Part shown: positions 20,901 to 31,634 of the stretch, piece by piece | Position numbering within the stretch: the stretch's first letter is position 1 | How the letters are laid out: every line of letters starts with the position of its first letter | Assembly: GCF_029227915.1 (NCBI RefSeq) | Contig: NC_079875.1 | Location: forward strand, 31,193,501-31,257,500 | Length of the DNA: 64,000 nucleotides | From: Hydractinia symbiolongicarpus | Taxonomy: Eukaryota; Cnidaria; Hydrozoa; Anthoathecata; Hydractiniidae | Direction of reading: 5' to 3' | Position numbers and translations under genes: made by a program | The notes under the pieces: model-generated | What the model was told of the DNA's origin: nothing | Seen by the model: only the letters and a program-made list of their open reading frames with translations | Databases searched by the model: none

Positions 20901-21055
20901 TCTTAACCAACAGCTTCCACTTTGCATTCAATTGAATTAAGTTACTAGTCCTCAGGATCCTGCTAATCATTACTTATTTAATTAACCCTAGAAATTAGAA
21001 ATCTTTGATAATAAGTAGCAATTTGTGACAGATTCTTTCTTTTTTATTTTAGATG
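17980..21055. other. 3-kb gene desert
   Basis: AT-rich with only short chance frames, such as 20,641-20,970 minus, whose sequence resembles nothing I know. Pieces near 18,470-18,700 share the words GCAGATTTGCTGCA in opposite orientations, possibly a decayed inverted repeat. Confidence 0.4.
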
Positions 21056-21059
21056 AAAG

Positions 21060-24000
21060 AATTACTCAAACGCTTTGCATTAAAAGCAAGTAGCAACCTT
21101 GATTGTGGTGCTGTCCATAATATGCATATCATGCACATTCTTGAACAACTAATACGTGGGTACATGTCTGGTAGCAATAATCAAAAGTGGAAGAATTCGC
21201 TTTTCTCCGGAGTGAAGTAAACTGTTTAACTCAAATTACATTTGACAAATTAAAAATTTGTAAATTATAATATCTAAGTCTTTGATCTCACTTTACTAGA
21301 AAAAAGAATAACAATGTCAACACGTATTTCTACCGTTTTGAATGTCAAAAAAGGGGAACGATCCACTTGCATCTACTTGTTTGGATTCAAAACACTAAAG
21401 ATTTAGCATTGGATCGGATTAAATGGACCATGGAATCAAAGAATCCATCCATAGGCTACCACGTATGTTTTAAAATTTCTTTATTCCAATAACTCATTCT
21501 TTATTTTCTCCAATTTAATGCTTTTATTAGTTCTTTCTTACTTTTTATTCCATCACTTTTGAATTTTCATTATTAGGTACAAAAGCTGCAAAAGTCAGAT
21601 TAACGTGTTTTCCAATCGCAAGAGCCACACTGATGACAGTGGGGTAATTCATTTGGAGCACGACGTTCTTGCTTTTGCAAACAAACTCAGAGCATATATA
21701 GATACCATTCTAGGAACATTAATGTGTCGTATGGATGAAAGATTCCTTTCAATTAACAGGTAACTACTGAAATAATTACAAACACTAAAATATTTTTTCT
21801 TTCATCAAACATACTTACACTTCTTAATAGGAGAAAATGCTCGCAACGTTCCCGGTTTTACTTTGGTGTGTCAGTATCTGATGCAACTGCAATTAACGGC
21901 GCCTGAGATGACAACTCATTTCGCAAACATTAAAGTCAGTTTACCCAGTTTATTTTATTGTCTATTGTAATAGTCAATGTCTTTGCAACATTCAAAATCT
22001 TTGCAACTATGTTTATTTTAAGGTTGCTTGGACACCTACTAAAACAAAGACGTTTGTTATACCAAAACCGTTGAATCCCAATGAAAATACGGTGATTCAA
22101 AAGTATCTCCAAAGGCCGCATTATTGCACAGAAATGTCACTGCAGAACTATATCCGCAATTTTGATACAGCAAAAAATGTAATATCTCTATACGCATTAA
22201 TATCAGTTATTGCTTTTTTTGCGAATTTTTGTAATACTTCTTTATTTTTAGCCACCCCCACCATATAGGGATCAAAAACCAAGATTGGTGGCAACAATAT
22301 ACGCCTCAATATTTAACCCCGTTTACTTTTGGCAACATACGTTAATGTCAATGCCATTTCGAAACACGTCAGAAATTGTGAACCCAGAATCGGAGGACTT
22401 ACCCGAATCAATTGCATATTTTCATAATGCCTTGATAATCAATCCGACATTTTGGAACGATAATCAGAAAATACGCAATCATTTGGAAGCATCTGTTCAC
22501 AAGCGTTATTATATTGACACGTTTCTAGTGTACCTTAAGTCGCTACGTTTAAAGATATTGGCATACCAATCTGGTAAGTTCATATTTTCATGAATATTAA
22601 AAGAATTTTGACCCATCAGCAATATTGATATAACAATTTTTATACAATTCCTCATTTAGGAGAAATAATAGTAAACGATAACGCTGAGGATACCGAATTT
22701 TCTATAGAAGATCTAACTGTAGTCAATGGATCGCAGAAAAAATGTAAATCTTTCTTCATCTTGCATATAAAAATGTATCTTACCAGCATTTTGTTAACAA
22801 TCTTATTTTCCGTACACAGACAAATCCACAAGCTAATTCTGATATCGACAATGTTTCCCTCGACGAACAGTCAATGGATTCAAGCTTCATTGATGACGAC
22901 AGCGATTGTGTTCAAAGTATTGATATTAATAACTACAATGAATCGGAAGATAGTATCTCCTTTAAATCGCAAAATTTCACTTTGTGGCAACCCAGGAACA
23001 GGTGCAAGCAACTTTACTTCTTAGAAATAACGAATACAATATTAGTACTTACTTTTTATTAACTTTTTTAAAACAGGAAAATCGCATTGGTAAAAACCAT
23101 AATAGCATTCGCGATAGAAAACAAATATGACGTCTTTGTCGCTACACCAACGGCACTACTCGCCGATAATACCAGTTGAAGATTCACCATGGGAAATAAA
23201 TTGGCATATTAGTTGGTTCCAGCTTATTGTAGTGGATGAGGTAACTTGTTAATAGAAACAACTGCTATTAAATATAACTATACAATTAAATTAAATTCAC
23301 TTATTATTCTATTACACTTAGATTGGTCAAGTCAATTCTCACATAATCAAGCATATAATGAAAACCTTTGATGCACTTCCATCGAATCCTATTATAATTT
23401 TTCTGGGAGATGCGCATCAAAGTTTACCACTAATTACGGTTCAAGGAAAAACAAACTTTGATTCAAGCTTTTTCTCAAGTTTGATGACTCGTTTATTTAA
23501 AAAATTTGAACTACATACCTCACATCGTAGCACAACTTTGTATAAAGAGTTTCTGGACAAAATCAGAAGTTTTAAGTATGGTTTCTTCCCGCAGTATACC
23601 TTTTTATACTTCTATTTCAATTTTGTTAAGACATTGCCATTCTATTTATTTTTTAGTATTACATTTGACGAAATAAAACGTATTTTTGAGCATACAAAAA
23701 TACCAAGTACCAACAAAGTCACCGGCAAAAGGATTTTAGCCATAATTACAGAGAATCCAAATACCATATATATAGCATCTTCCCACAAGACAAAAGATTT
23801 CATTAACAAAACTGTGATGAATTACCTTTTCCGCGACGAAGAACCTGACATTGAGGCAAGTATTTCAACCTACAGTAATTTCACCATTACTCCAACAACG
23901 AATATCAACTTTATATCCAAATAAACATTTACATTTCTATTCTGCTTTTCTTAGGTAATCGATAGCTCAGGAAAATGTCAAGTGTATTTCGTCGGTTCAA

Positions 24001-24495
24001 TAGGTATGTTGACGGAAAATCGCGATCAAATAGGTTCTTTTATGAATGGCGTCATAGGTAAGAAACGTTTTTAATAAATTTCAATGTATTTTACATCATT
24101 GAAAATACATGTGTCTACTAGGTAAAATAATCAATGTGCAATCAACCATCATTGCTGTAGAAACCGCAAGAACGACAGTTTACGTTTATCCGATATATGA
24201 CAGCCACAGAACCTATTATTATCCAATCATACCTGCATATTGCCAAACGGCTTTAAAATGTCAAGGTTAGTGAAATACTTTAACGCGCCATCACTTCCTA
24301 CGCACTTTGATCCTAATAATTTCCGTTTTTTTAGGACAAACACTCCCACATATTACCTGGGCCATCGACAGAGACACAATTGGTCCCGGCATTGGCTACG
24401 TTGTGTTATCACGAGTTCGTGAAGCACGAAACGTAGAATTTGCGACAGTATTAACAGCAAAACACATAACGCCTATGACGATATTGCAGTCATGA
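21060..24495 (+). pseudogene. Multi-exon Pif1-like DNA helicase (Helitron/Pif1-type), decayed
   Basis: Exons joined by ~60-80 nt GT-AG introns can be followed: KLRAYIDTILGTLMCR (to 21,759), RSRFYFGVSVSD with a TGA (21,845-21,906), LNPNENTVIQKYLQRP to 22,178, YFWQHTLMSMPFR (22,252-22,573), an Asp/Ser-rich linker (22,820-22,998), Walker A CGNPGTG|KSH split by an intron, IVVDE|IGQVNSH (Walker B, split at 23,239), FLGDAHQSLPL (motif III), HTSHRSTTLYKEFLDKIR, GMLTENRDQIGSFMNGVIG, and CQGQTLPHITW with GYVVLSRV (motif VI) to the stop. Pif1-family enzymes unwind DNA 5'-3'. A one-base loss follows GKSH, the linker and Walker A are in different frames, and a TGA lies near 21,906, so it is a pseudogene. 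No Rep (HUH) domain was seen upstream. Confidence 0.82.
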
Positions 24496-24599
24496 CAATT
24501 GTAAATAAATCAGTAACAATGTTTACAGAACATAATTCATTTTTTACTTTTTCCCACTACCCACACCTACGCCTACTGTTTGTTTGAAAAATTAAATTT

Positions 24600-25960
24600 T
24601 GTTTGTATTAAATGTACGCGCGTCTTCTACGATCATTAACGAAATATTGGTATAGCAATAAAATAGTACAGAGTACATTGTTCAAACAATTTCTTTTTAT
24701 TAGTAATATCAAAAATAAATAAAAAGCATTCCAGCAATTCATATTTAAAATGATATTGGCCCAGCGCTTTATCTATGATCAGTAACAAAACATTAGTATG
24801 GCGCTAAAATTTTTTGTTTTAATTAACTACATCCTTTGCGTATTGTTCCACTGTAAAAAATTTTCTAAGATGTCTCCAAACAAAAATTAGCCGGTAATAC
24901 ATTTTTTAAACGCGCACATGACAAAAAATCACACTTAAGGGCATTATAACTTCTTTAAGGAATCACACTTAACGGCACTATAAGTTATTACGTTGTTATA
25001 AAGTAGACTTTTTAATTCGCAATATCGAAAATAAATAAAAGCAATTCATTTGTATATGTAAATTAATACTGATGCCGCACATTAACCATGATCATTTACA
25101 AATTATTATTATGGGAATCAAAATACAAAAGTACTTTGTTCCAATTATTTTTTTGTATTTATTATTTTCCTTAAACGCGCATTTAACAACGAATCACACA
25201 TTGTAAAGTACACTTTCTAATTTGTTTACATTTAATACATATCAGCAATTTCTATATTGGAAATAACATTATCGCGGCGCATTATGCAAGATCAGTAGGA
25301 AAGTATTAGTATAGGAATTAAAAATGCATAGTACTTTGTTCCAGCAATAGTTTGTATTTATTATATTGATTAAGTGCGCATTCAACAACGAATCGCAATT
25401 AACGGCACTATAAGTTATTAACATAATATAAAGTAGATTTTTTTTTTCGTAATATCGAAAATAAACAAAAACATTTCAGTAATATTTATTGAAATAATAT
25501 TGGCGCCGTGCATTAACCATGATTACTAAGAAAACATTAGCATGGAAATTAAAAGAAGAAGTACATATTGCGATATCGAAATTAAGTAAAAGCGTTTCAG
25601 TAATATATATTGGAAATAATATTATCGCGGCGTATTATGCAAGATCATTAAGAAAATGTTAATATGGGAATAAAAAATACAAAGCCATTCGTCCAGCAAT
25701 TTTTTTGTATTTATTATATTCCTTAAATGCGCATTTAGCAACGAATCTCACTTAACGGCACTATAACTTAATAAGATATTATAACTAGACTTTTGAATTC
25801 GCAATATCGAAAATAAGTAAAAACATTCCAGCAATATATATTAAAAATAATATTAACGCAGCGCATTCATCATTATCATTAAAACATTAGTCTGGGAATA
25901 AATACAAAATACATTGTTCAAAGATTTATTGTAATAAACTAAATCTATCTTTGTAAATAT
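24600..25960. repeat. Diverged ~280-bp tandem array
   Basis: About five imperfect units share, in order, CTTAACGGCACTATAAGTTA, a TTCGCAATATCGAAAATAA block, CAGCAATATATATT, a GCGGCGCATTA block, GATCATTA, TATGGGAATTAAAA, TTTTTGTATTTATTATATTCC and AAACGCGCATTTA. The array fills the space between the end of the Pif1 relic and the 216-codon minus-strand ORF. No coding potential. Confidence 0.75.
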
Positions 25961-25968
25961 ACAACATA

Positions 25969-26619
25969 TTATTCTAATTTTTGCTCCCGTTCAGGAGTTC
26001 TACAAGAACCCTCCACAGTGAAATCATCCTCTTGGGACTCGTGCTTGCGTTTACTACCTGTAGAGGGGGTTCCACAGTCCTCTAACTCTATGGTATTAAA
26101 CACGGCATCGGAAGAATCATTGTAAAATGATTCTTCCAACAACGTGTCTAAATCCATAGAATTAGAATCCTGTGGTACATCCCTCAAAGAACAGGAAGCA
26201 AACTGCAAACACAGCCCCTCAAGGTAACTATCTGTGGTCGGATTCTCATAAAATCTCCCGAATTCGGGAATACATTGTAGCATGTTTGCCTTTACCCATT
26301 GAGGGTGGGTAAACACAAACCTTGCTACGCTGTAATGGGTGCTTAGACTGTAAAGACAAGCACCCAGCTTCCCCAACACCTTTGCATACTCAACCACATA
26401 AGCATCTTTGGTAGTAAAGAATTCCCCCAACTGCGTTATTGCATCCCGCACATCTATTTTTGCACCTTTATGTTTTGCATCAACAGTTTTTAAGGCATCT
26501 TGCACTATGTCCAGGTATCGCGCAAAAGGTTTTATATACTTCGTCTTTAACTTTTGTCGCAAATCGCCAAAAGCGGTTATGTTGTTGTGCAGGGATGACG
26601 CTGATTCCGACAATGCCAC
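25969..26619 (-). CDS. Unknown 216-codon ORF, probably a terminal exon
   Basis: I do not recognise this protein. The frame is the longest clean one in the region and is visibly richer in GC than the flanks, which argues for real coding. The first ~140 residues look helical (LRQKLKTKYIKPFARYLDIV, DVRDAITQLGEFFTTKDAYV); the C-terminal ~70 are acidic with a basic cluster GSKRKHE that could be a nuclear signal. The frame opens at GTG rather than ATG and is preceded on the minus strand by an AG acceptor-like site inside module D, so it may be the last exon of a spliced gene. No second copy in the window. Confidence 0.5.
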   Translation of the reverse strand: MALSESASSLHNNITAFGDLRQKLKTKYIKPFARYLDIVQDALKTVDAKHKGAKIDVRDAITQLGEFFTTKDAYVVEYAKVLGKLGACLYSLSTHYSVARFVFTHPQWVKANMLQCIPEFGRFYENPTTDSYLEGLCLQFASCSLRDVPQDSNSMDLDTLLEESFYNDSSDAVFNTIELEDCGTPSTGSKRKHESQEDDFTVEGSCRTPEREQKLE

Positions 26620-26621
26620 GC

Positions 26622-26778
26622 TTGCTCAGAGGTGCTAATATTAGACTGCGATTTTGTCTTGATTTACTGAGACCAAAACTTCGTAACCCCACAAACGTAA
26701 AGACCGATTGCGTTCGTTGTCCGCGAGAAGCTTTCAATGTTGGATGGAGCAAGACAAAAGTGTTACCACTCATTATTT
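26622..26778 (+). repeat. Dispersed 155-bp module D, copy 2
   Basis: Near-identical to 3,447-3,603 from TTGCTCAGAGGTGCTAATAT to AAAGTGTTACCACT. Here it separates the unknown minus-strand ORF from a plus-strand kinase relic; in the other copy it separates a USP relic from an unknown ORF. Confidence 0.7.
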
Positions 26779-26779
26779 T

Positions 26780-27483
26780 TTTTAGATATGGTTGCGTAAA
26801 GTTATGGCCGGATTTAGTTTTAAAAAAAATTGACCTTTCATGTACAGAGCAAATAAAACAGGTTTTTGACACACCACTGAACGCTTCTGGTGGCATAATT
26901 GGAAAAGGGTCGTCGGCAGTAGTGTTTAAACACACATTGCGAGAAAAGACTGCTGCTGTAAAAATGTTCCAACAGATGCTCTCAAAAAAAAGCAATTTTA
27001 AAAGCAGCTAATGCCTCATTAAAGATAAAACACGATTTTAGTGAAGTTGCCGTTTTCAAGGATACGATACTTACTACTTTAACGAAAAACCCATTACTTG
27101 GTGCGTAAAGTAAAATAAAAATATTAAAATATTTTGAAATTTTAATATTAACTTTTGTGTAATCTCTGTTTCAGGCACAACATTGGCATATATTTCACCA
27201 GAGCTAATCAAAGGCGGTAATGAGGCATCAACAAATTCTTATATTTACGCCCTAGGCATAACATTGTTCGAAGTTGTAAAAGTAAGTTAAACTCACCATG
27301 GGACCGGGGCAAACACCTAACCTTAATAACTTAAAGGAGCTATATGGTGAAGAAGCAAATCAAATTAATTGCTTACTTTCAAATTGCTGGTCTCACAATT
27401 ACGATAAACCAAATGCAACACAAGCTCTAGAAGTGTTTCAAAGTAAGGTTGAAGATTCTGTTGTGGTAAGTAATGAAATTTAA
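26780..27483 (+). pseudogene. Protein kinase remnant lacking the catalytic loop
   Basis: N-lobe: GGIIGKGSSAVVFKHTLREK is a glycine-rich loop (26,891-26,935) and AAVKMF supplies the ATP-anchoring Lys (near 26,955). After a frameshift in an A8 run (26,984-26,991) the frame reads AILKAANASLKIKHDFSEVA, where DFS may stand in for DFG, followed by FKDTILTTLTKNPLLG. A 74-nt intron (27,101-27,174) leads to TTLAYISPEL (the APE-type segment) and SYIYALGITLFEVV, and the end of the C-lobe (CLLSNCWSHNYDKPNATQAL) is at 27,380-27,440. The whole HRD catalytic loop is missing between KIKH and DFS, so phosphotransfer is not expected. A retained pseudokinase or a decayed duplicate are both possible. Confidence 0.7.
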
Positions 27484-27639
27484 AACACATTCTTTTCAAT
27501 CAAAAAAAATTTCATCGTACTTGAAACACGGTACATGTTTTGCAAAAGAGACATAATTTCGAAATAAAAATTAAGTAGATTTGCTACACTGTGCATAGAT
27601 TTTCATGGTGACTACTCAAAAAAAACTTAAATTCCAGGA

Positions 27640-27745
27640 CATTCCAGGACATTTTACCTTTTTTTCAGGACATTTTAAATTAAAATCCAGGACATTTCAG
27701 GACAAAATTGAAAAAAAATAAAAAATTCCAGAACAATCCAGGACA
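27640..27745. repeat. Short CCAGGACATT-type repeats
   Basis: The word CAGGACA recurs about six times within 100 bp, with T/A-rich spacers. Confidence 0.45.
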
Positions 27746-27902
27746 ACAAATAAAGTAAAGTCATGTATTTCTTTGAGCTTAAAACTAAAAGCTGTAACAA
27801 CATAAGAATTCAATCTCTGAACTAAAATAAACACTAGCTAGCCAAACAAAAATTAACCCCAATAACAAAATAGCAACGTAAGACTACAAAATACTTTTCA
27901 AA

Positions 27903-28364
27903 TCAAACAATGGAATCCTTTCGAAGTATTAATGCTTGCTCCATCTGAACCAACTCGTCAAATTGTTCCTTCTTGGTGTTGGCTAACATTCGTAAATCGT
28001 TTGATCGTATAAGGATTTGAAAGTCAGCATTTGTGTGTGCTTTCAATGCCAATTCATCAGCATCTTTAATGAGAGTGTTTATACTGGTGTGGAGGAATTG
28101 TTTTTTCCTTTGCACTTCTTCAATTTCAGTTGAAATAACCTTTCGTTTCAATGCTTTTCCAGAATCCACTTTTAACTTCTTCTTTTCATTATTAATTTCA
28201 ACATAACGCGATCTTGCACACTTGACAGACTTAACTAATTCCCTTGTAATTGGAATGTTGTGTGCTCGCACTTCTTTTGCAATCATGTGATTGTGCAGAA
28301 CTCTTAATGATTTCAGCGAACATTCTGACTGGTTCTCTTTAATGAAAAAACTTTCACAGACCAC
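27903..28364 (-). CDS. Coiled-coil C-terminal tail, possibly of an element protein
   Basis: A 153-codon minus-strand frame rich in K/E with long helical stretches: ELVKSVKCARSRYVEINNEK, EEVQRKKQFLHTSINTLIKD and LIRSNDLRMLANTKKEQFDE. I associate this layout (a short SLKSLRVLHNHM segment, ARSRY, then a K-rich coiled coil with RSNxLR) with C-terminal tails of repeated proteins in cnidarian genomes, possibly hAT-related, but cannot name the family securely. No catalytic domain is present on either side. It lies head to head with the Ty3/Gypsy element that starts at 28.6 kb. Confidence 0.4.
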   Translation of the reverse strand: MVCESFFIKENQSECSLKSLRVLHNHMIAKEVRAHNIPITRELVKSVKCARSRYVEINNEKKKLKVDSGKALKRKVISTEIEEVQRKKQFLHTSINTLIKDADELALKAHTNADFQILIRSNDLRMLANTKKEQFDELVQMEQALILRKDSIV

Positions 28365-28639
28365 TGAAAACTTGTTATTTCACTCGAAGTTATACGATTA
28401 CACATACATCAAACATATTTGAACTTGCTGCATCATTTTACAGAACATTGTTTACTCACTAATTCGCTTTGTTATCGCAATTGTATTCACTTTTCGTCGT
28501 TTTGTGAGTGCTCCGAACACTCTCGCTTGTTATTATTCCTTGGTCACACCGCCATCTTGGATTTACGCCATCGTGGTCACACGCCGATTCGCTCTTCAAA
28601 GATTTCCCGCTATATCGCCGTACTCCGCCTTGAATTGCA

Positions 28640-29642
28640 ATGTCGAACCCTGAGGACGCCGCCCCAACCGCCCCAACCCCTGCCGGCACCGATGCAACTA
28701 CCGCCGCTCTGGCCATGGTGCTAGAAATGCAAAAGCAACAAAAAGTCATGCAGGAACAATGGACCCAATTCATGTCCCAAGTCCTCCCTCCCTCTGAACA
28801 ACCAAGCACCTGCACCTCCATCTACCAACGAAAGAAATCGATGTTCGAAACCGGACCGACCGACGATTTCTGCGGATTGCAGTGACAATAAATGGATAAT
28901 CTTCACGGATGCGTGGAGACGATACAAACAAATGACCCACCTTCAAAACATACAGGATATCAGGAATGAACTACGCTCCACCTGCGATTCCAACGTGAAT
29001 GAAATGCTTTACAACTTTGTTGGGCCAGACGCCCTCGATAGAGCCACCGAAGCGGAACTGCTATCATACATCAAATCGGTTGCAGTAAAAACGATTCACC
29101 CTGAAGTTTACCGACAACAGTTCATCTCCATGCGACAAAGTGACAGCGAAACGATCACTCACTTCATCTCCCGTTTAAAATCTCAAGCGATGCTCTGCAA
29201 CTTTTCACGTAAATGTGACTGCGATGACCAAAACTGTGAAATATCGTATTCCGAAAATATGATTATGTCGCAAGTCATAGCAGGATTATTGAGCTCCTCC
29301 CATCGCACAAAGATCTTAAGTGAAATGACTTCCATAGAGACACTTACCCAAATGACAGACCACCTCCTTACACTCGAAGCAACCGCCCAAGCCACGGAGC
29401 ACTTCAAACCATCATTGCCCGCCCAATCAGATGTAAGCGGCGTCAAATCCGACTACCAACGCAACAAACGTAGTGACTTAAGACAGAAGTCACAAGGCAA
29501 CAATCGCCCAAACTATCAGGAAGGGGATCGAAAATGCAGAGGATGTGGACACAACCGTCATCCAAAAGGAAGAGAGCAATGCCCAGCACAAGGCAAAAAA
29601 TGTAATAACTGTGGAAAACTTAACCATTTCGCGAATGTTTGA
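28640..29642 (+). pseudogene. Gag polyprotein (frameshifted)
   Basis: Structural protein that packages the element RNA. The start ATG at 28,640 is followed by a Pro/Ala/Thr-rich leader and MQEQWTQFMSQVLPPSEQPS. A frameshift near 28,880 moves to a frame with KWIIFTDAWRRYK, EVYRQQFISMRQSDSETITH and LAGLLSS-like capsid segments. The nucleocapsid has CRGCGHNRHPKGREQCPAQG followed by CNNCGKLNHFANV; the stop TGA falls where the last Cys of this CCHC knuckle should be. The lesion breaks both the zinc knuckle and read-through to pol. Confidence 0.88.
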
Positions 29643-29744
29643 ATGTTTACATGAGCAGTAAGACGAACGCCATTCAAGACGCCCCAGATCCATCCGACCC
29701 AGCCGAAACTTCCTTCCTTGGTAGCATCACCGAGTCCTTCTGAC

Positions 29745-31634
29745 TAGATGGCGTACCTCACGGACAATGGGAAAATGATAAATTCATCGAACAAAAACCA
29801 TCCCCACAGCCAACAGTAAATATATCTATTTCACTCAACTCATCTGCACATCAGAAACTTTGTAAATCGTTTTCTTTGAATAAACTTCAACCTACCAGAG
29901 TTAGCGCCATCGCTGATACTGGCGCTCAAACATGTACAGCAGGAATAGAACTGCTTTCACAATTGAATTGTAGTAAAAACGCTTTGATAAAAACTCGACA
30001 TCGTCTCCGCGCTGTGAACAATAACGACATCAGTATTAAAGGCGCAATCATTGCTGACATCACCGTCGGTACATCGACCACCACAGAAATTGTTTACTTA
30101 TGTGACAAAGTTAAAGGATTTTTTCTATCAAAAACAGCACTGAAAAAGTTGAACATCGTACACTCTACCTTCCCGGAGCAGATTGCAACCAGCCAACTGA
30201 ATGCAACAGACTCACCAGACGACTCCGTTGCCGAGGGCGGATGTCCACGTCGTTCACCATGTCCACCCATACCTGACACGATTCCGTTTCCAGCGACACC
30301 AGAGTATACAGAACAATTAGAGGTTTGGATCAAAACATACTTTTCGAGTAGTGCATTTAACACTTGCAAACACCAAAAGCTACAAGTGATGACAGGCGAA
30401 CCATTAAAAATCCAATTTCGTGAGGACGAAAACCCCGTCTCCGTTCATAAACCAATACCAGTACCACATCACTGGAAAGAATCCGTCAAAGACCAACTCG
30501 ATCAAGATGTAAACTTGGGGATAGTCGAACCAGTCCCAACCGGGACACCTACAAACTGGTGTTCTCGGATGATTACCGTTCCCAAGAACGACGGCACTCC
30601 GCGTCGAACAGTAGATTTGCAAAAACTAAACGCATCTACCAAACGAGAAACTCATTACAGCCAATCACCCTTCAACATCGTAAGTGTAGTTTCACCGCAA
30701 ACCAAAAAAGACAACCCTCGACGCCTGGAACGGATACCACAGCGTTCCATTAGCCAACGACGCAAAAGAAGCAACGACATTCATCACCGAATGGGGCAGT
30801 TACCGCTACCTCCGAGCACCACAAGGATTCCATGGATCTGGAGACGGGTATACGAAACGCTTTGACGATATAACAAATGACTTTCCCCGTGTCCAACGTT
30901 GTGTAGACGACTCGATCCTTTGGAACTCTGACATCGCAACAGCATTTTGGCACACAATGAACTACATTACACTATGTGCCAACAACGGGATAGTGTTTAA
31001 TCCCGAGAAATTTCAATTCGCGAAAGACACCGTTGAATTCGCTGGTTTTGTTATCACACCACATGGTTACAAACCAAACCAAAAAATCTTAAAAGGCATT
31101 TAAAACTTTCCATCGCCGACCAACATCACCGGTGTTCGATCATGGTTCGGCTTAGTAAACCAAGTCTCCTACGCCTTCGCACAAGCACCCATCATGACTC
31201 CGTTCAGAGAACTCTTGAAACATGATGGAAAATTCTATTGGGATGAGACGTTAGAGCGCGTATTTCAAGAATCCAAACAAAAGATCCTCGACAGCATCGA
31301 TGAAGGCGTTCGCTCTTTCGAGATAAACCGACAAACCTGCATCACGACCGACTGGAGCAAGACTGGTATCGGCTTCACCCTTCTCCAAAAACATTGTTCG
31401 TGTCCTTCGATTAAGCCAACGTGCGGAGAAAACCACTGGAAAACATGCTACGCTGGTTCTCGCTTCACATCCCCCGCAGAGAGCGGATACGCACCAGTCG
31501 AAGGCGAAGCACTCGCTTTACTATTCGCCTTACAATCTTGCCGAATGTTTGTAATGGGATGCCCTAACCTAATTATCGCCGTCGACCAGAGTCTCTGGTA
31601 CCAATATTTAACAAAAGAGAATTGTTCGAGCTAA
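29745..31634 (+). pseudogene. Pol, protease-RT-RNase H part (frameshifted)
   Basis: Protease active site VSAIADTGAQTCTAG at about 29,903-29,945. RT begins with PIPVPHHWKESVKDQLDQDV, then WCSRMITVPKNDGTPRRTVD. A one-base slip in an A-run near 30,710 shifts to TLDAWNGYHSVPLANDAKEA, APQGFHGSGDGYTKRFDD, and the catalytic QRCVDDSILW, which has CVDD where Y/F-x-DD is usual; then FAGFVITPHGYKPNQ. A TAA interrupts near 31,101. RNase H follows with CITTDWSKTGIGFTLLQK and YAPVEGEALALLFALQ. A TGA near 29,742 separates it from gag. Confidence 0.9.

Noticed and set aside
21060-24495. Calling this a complete Helitron
   Set aside because: No HUH/Rep motif and no Helitron ends were seen; only the Pif1-type helicase and its N-terminal region are supported.
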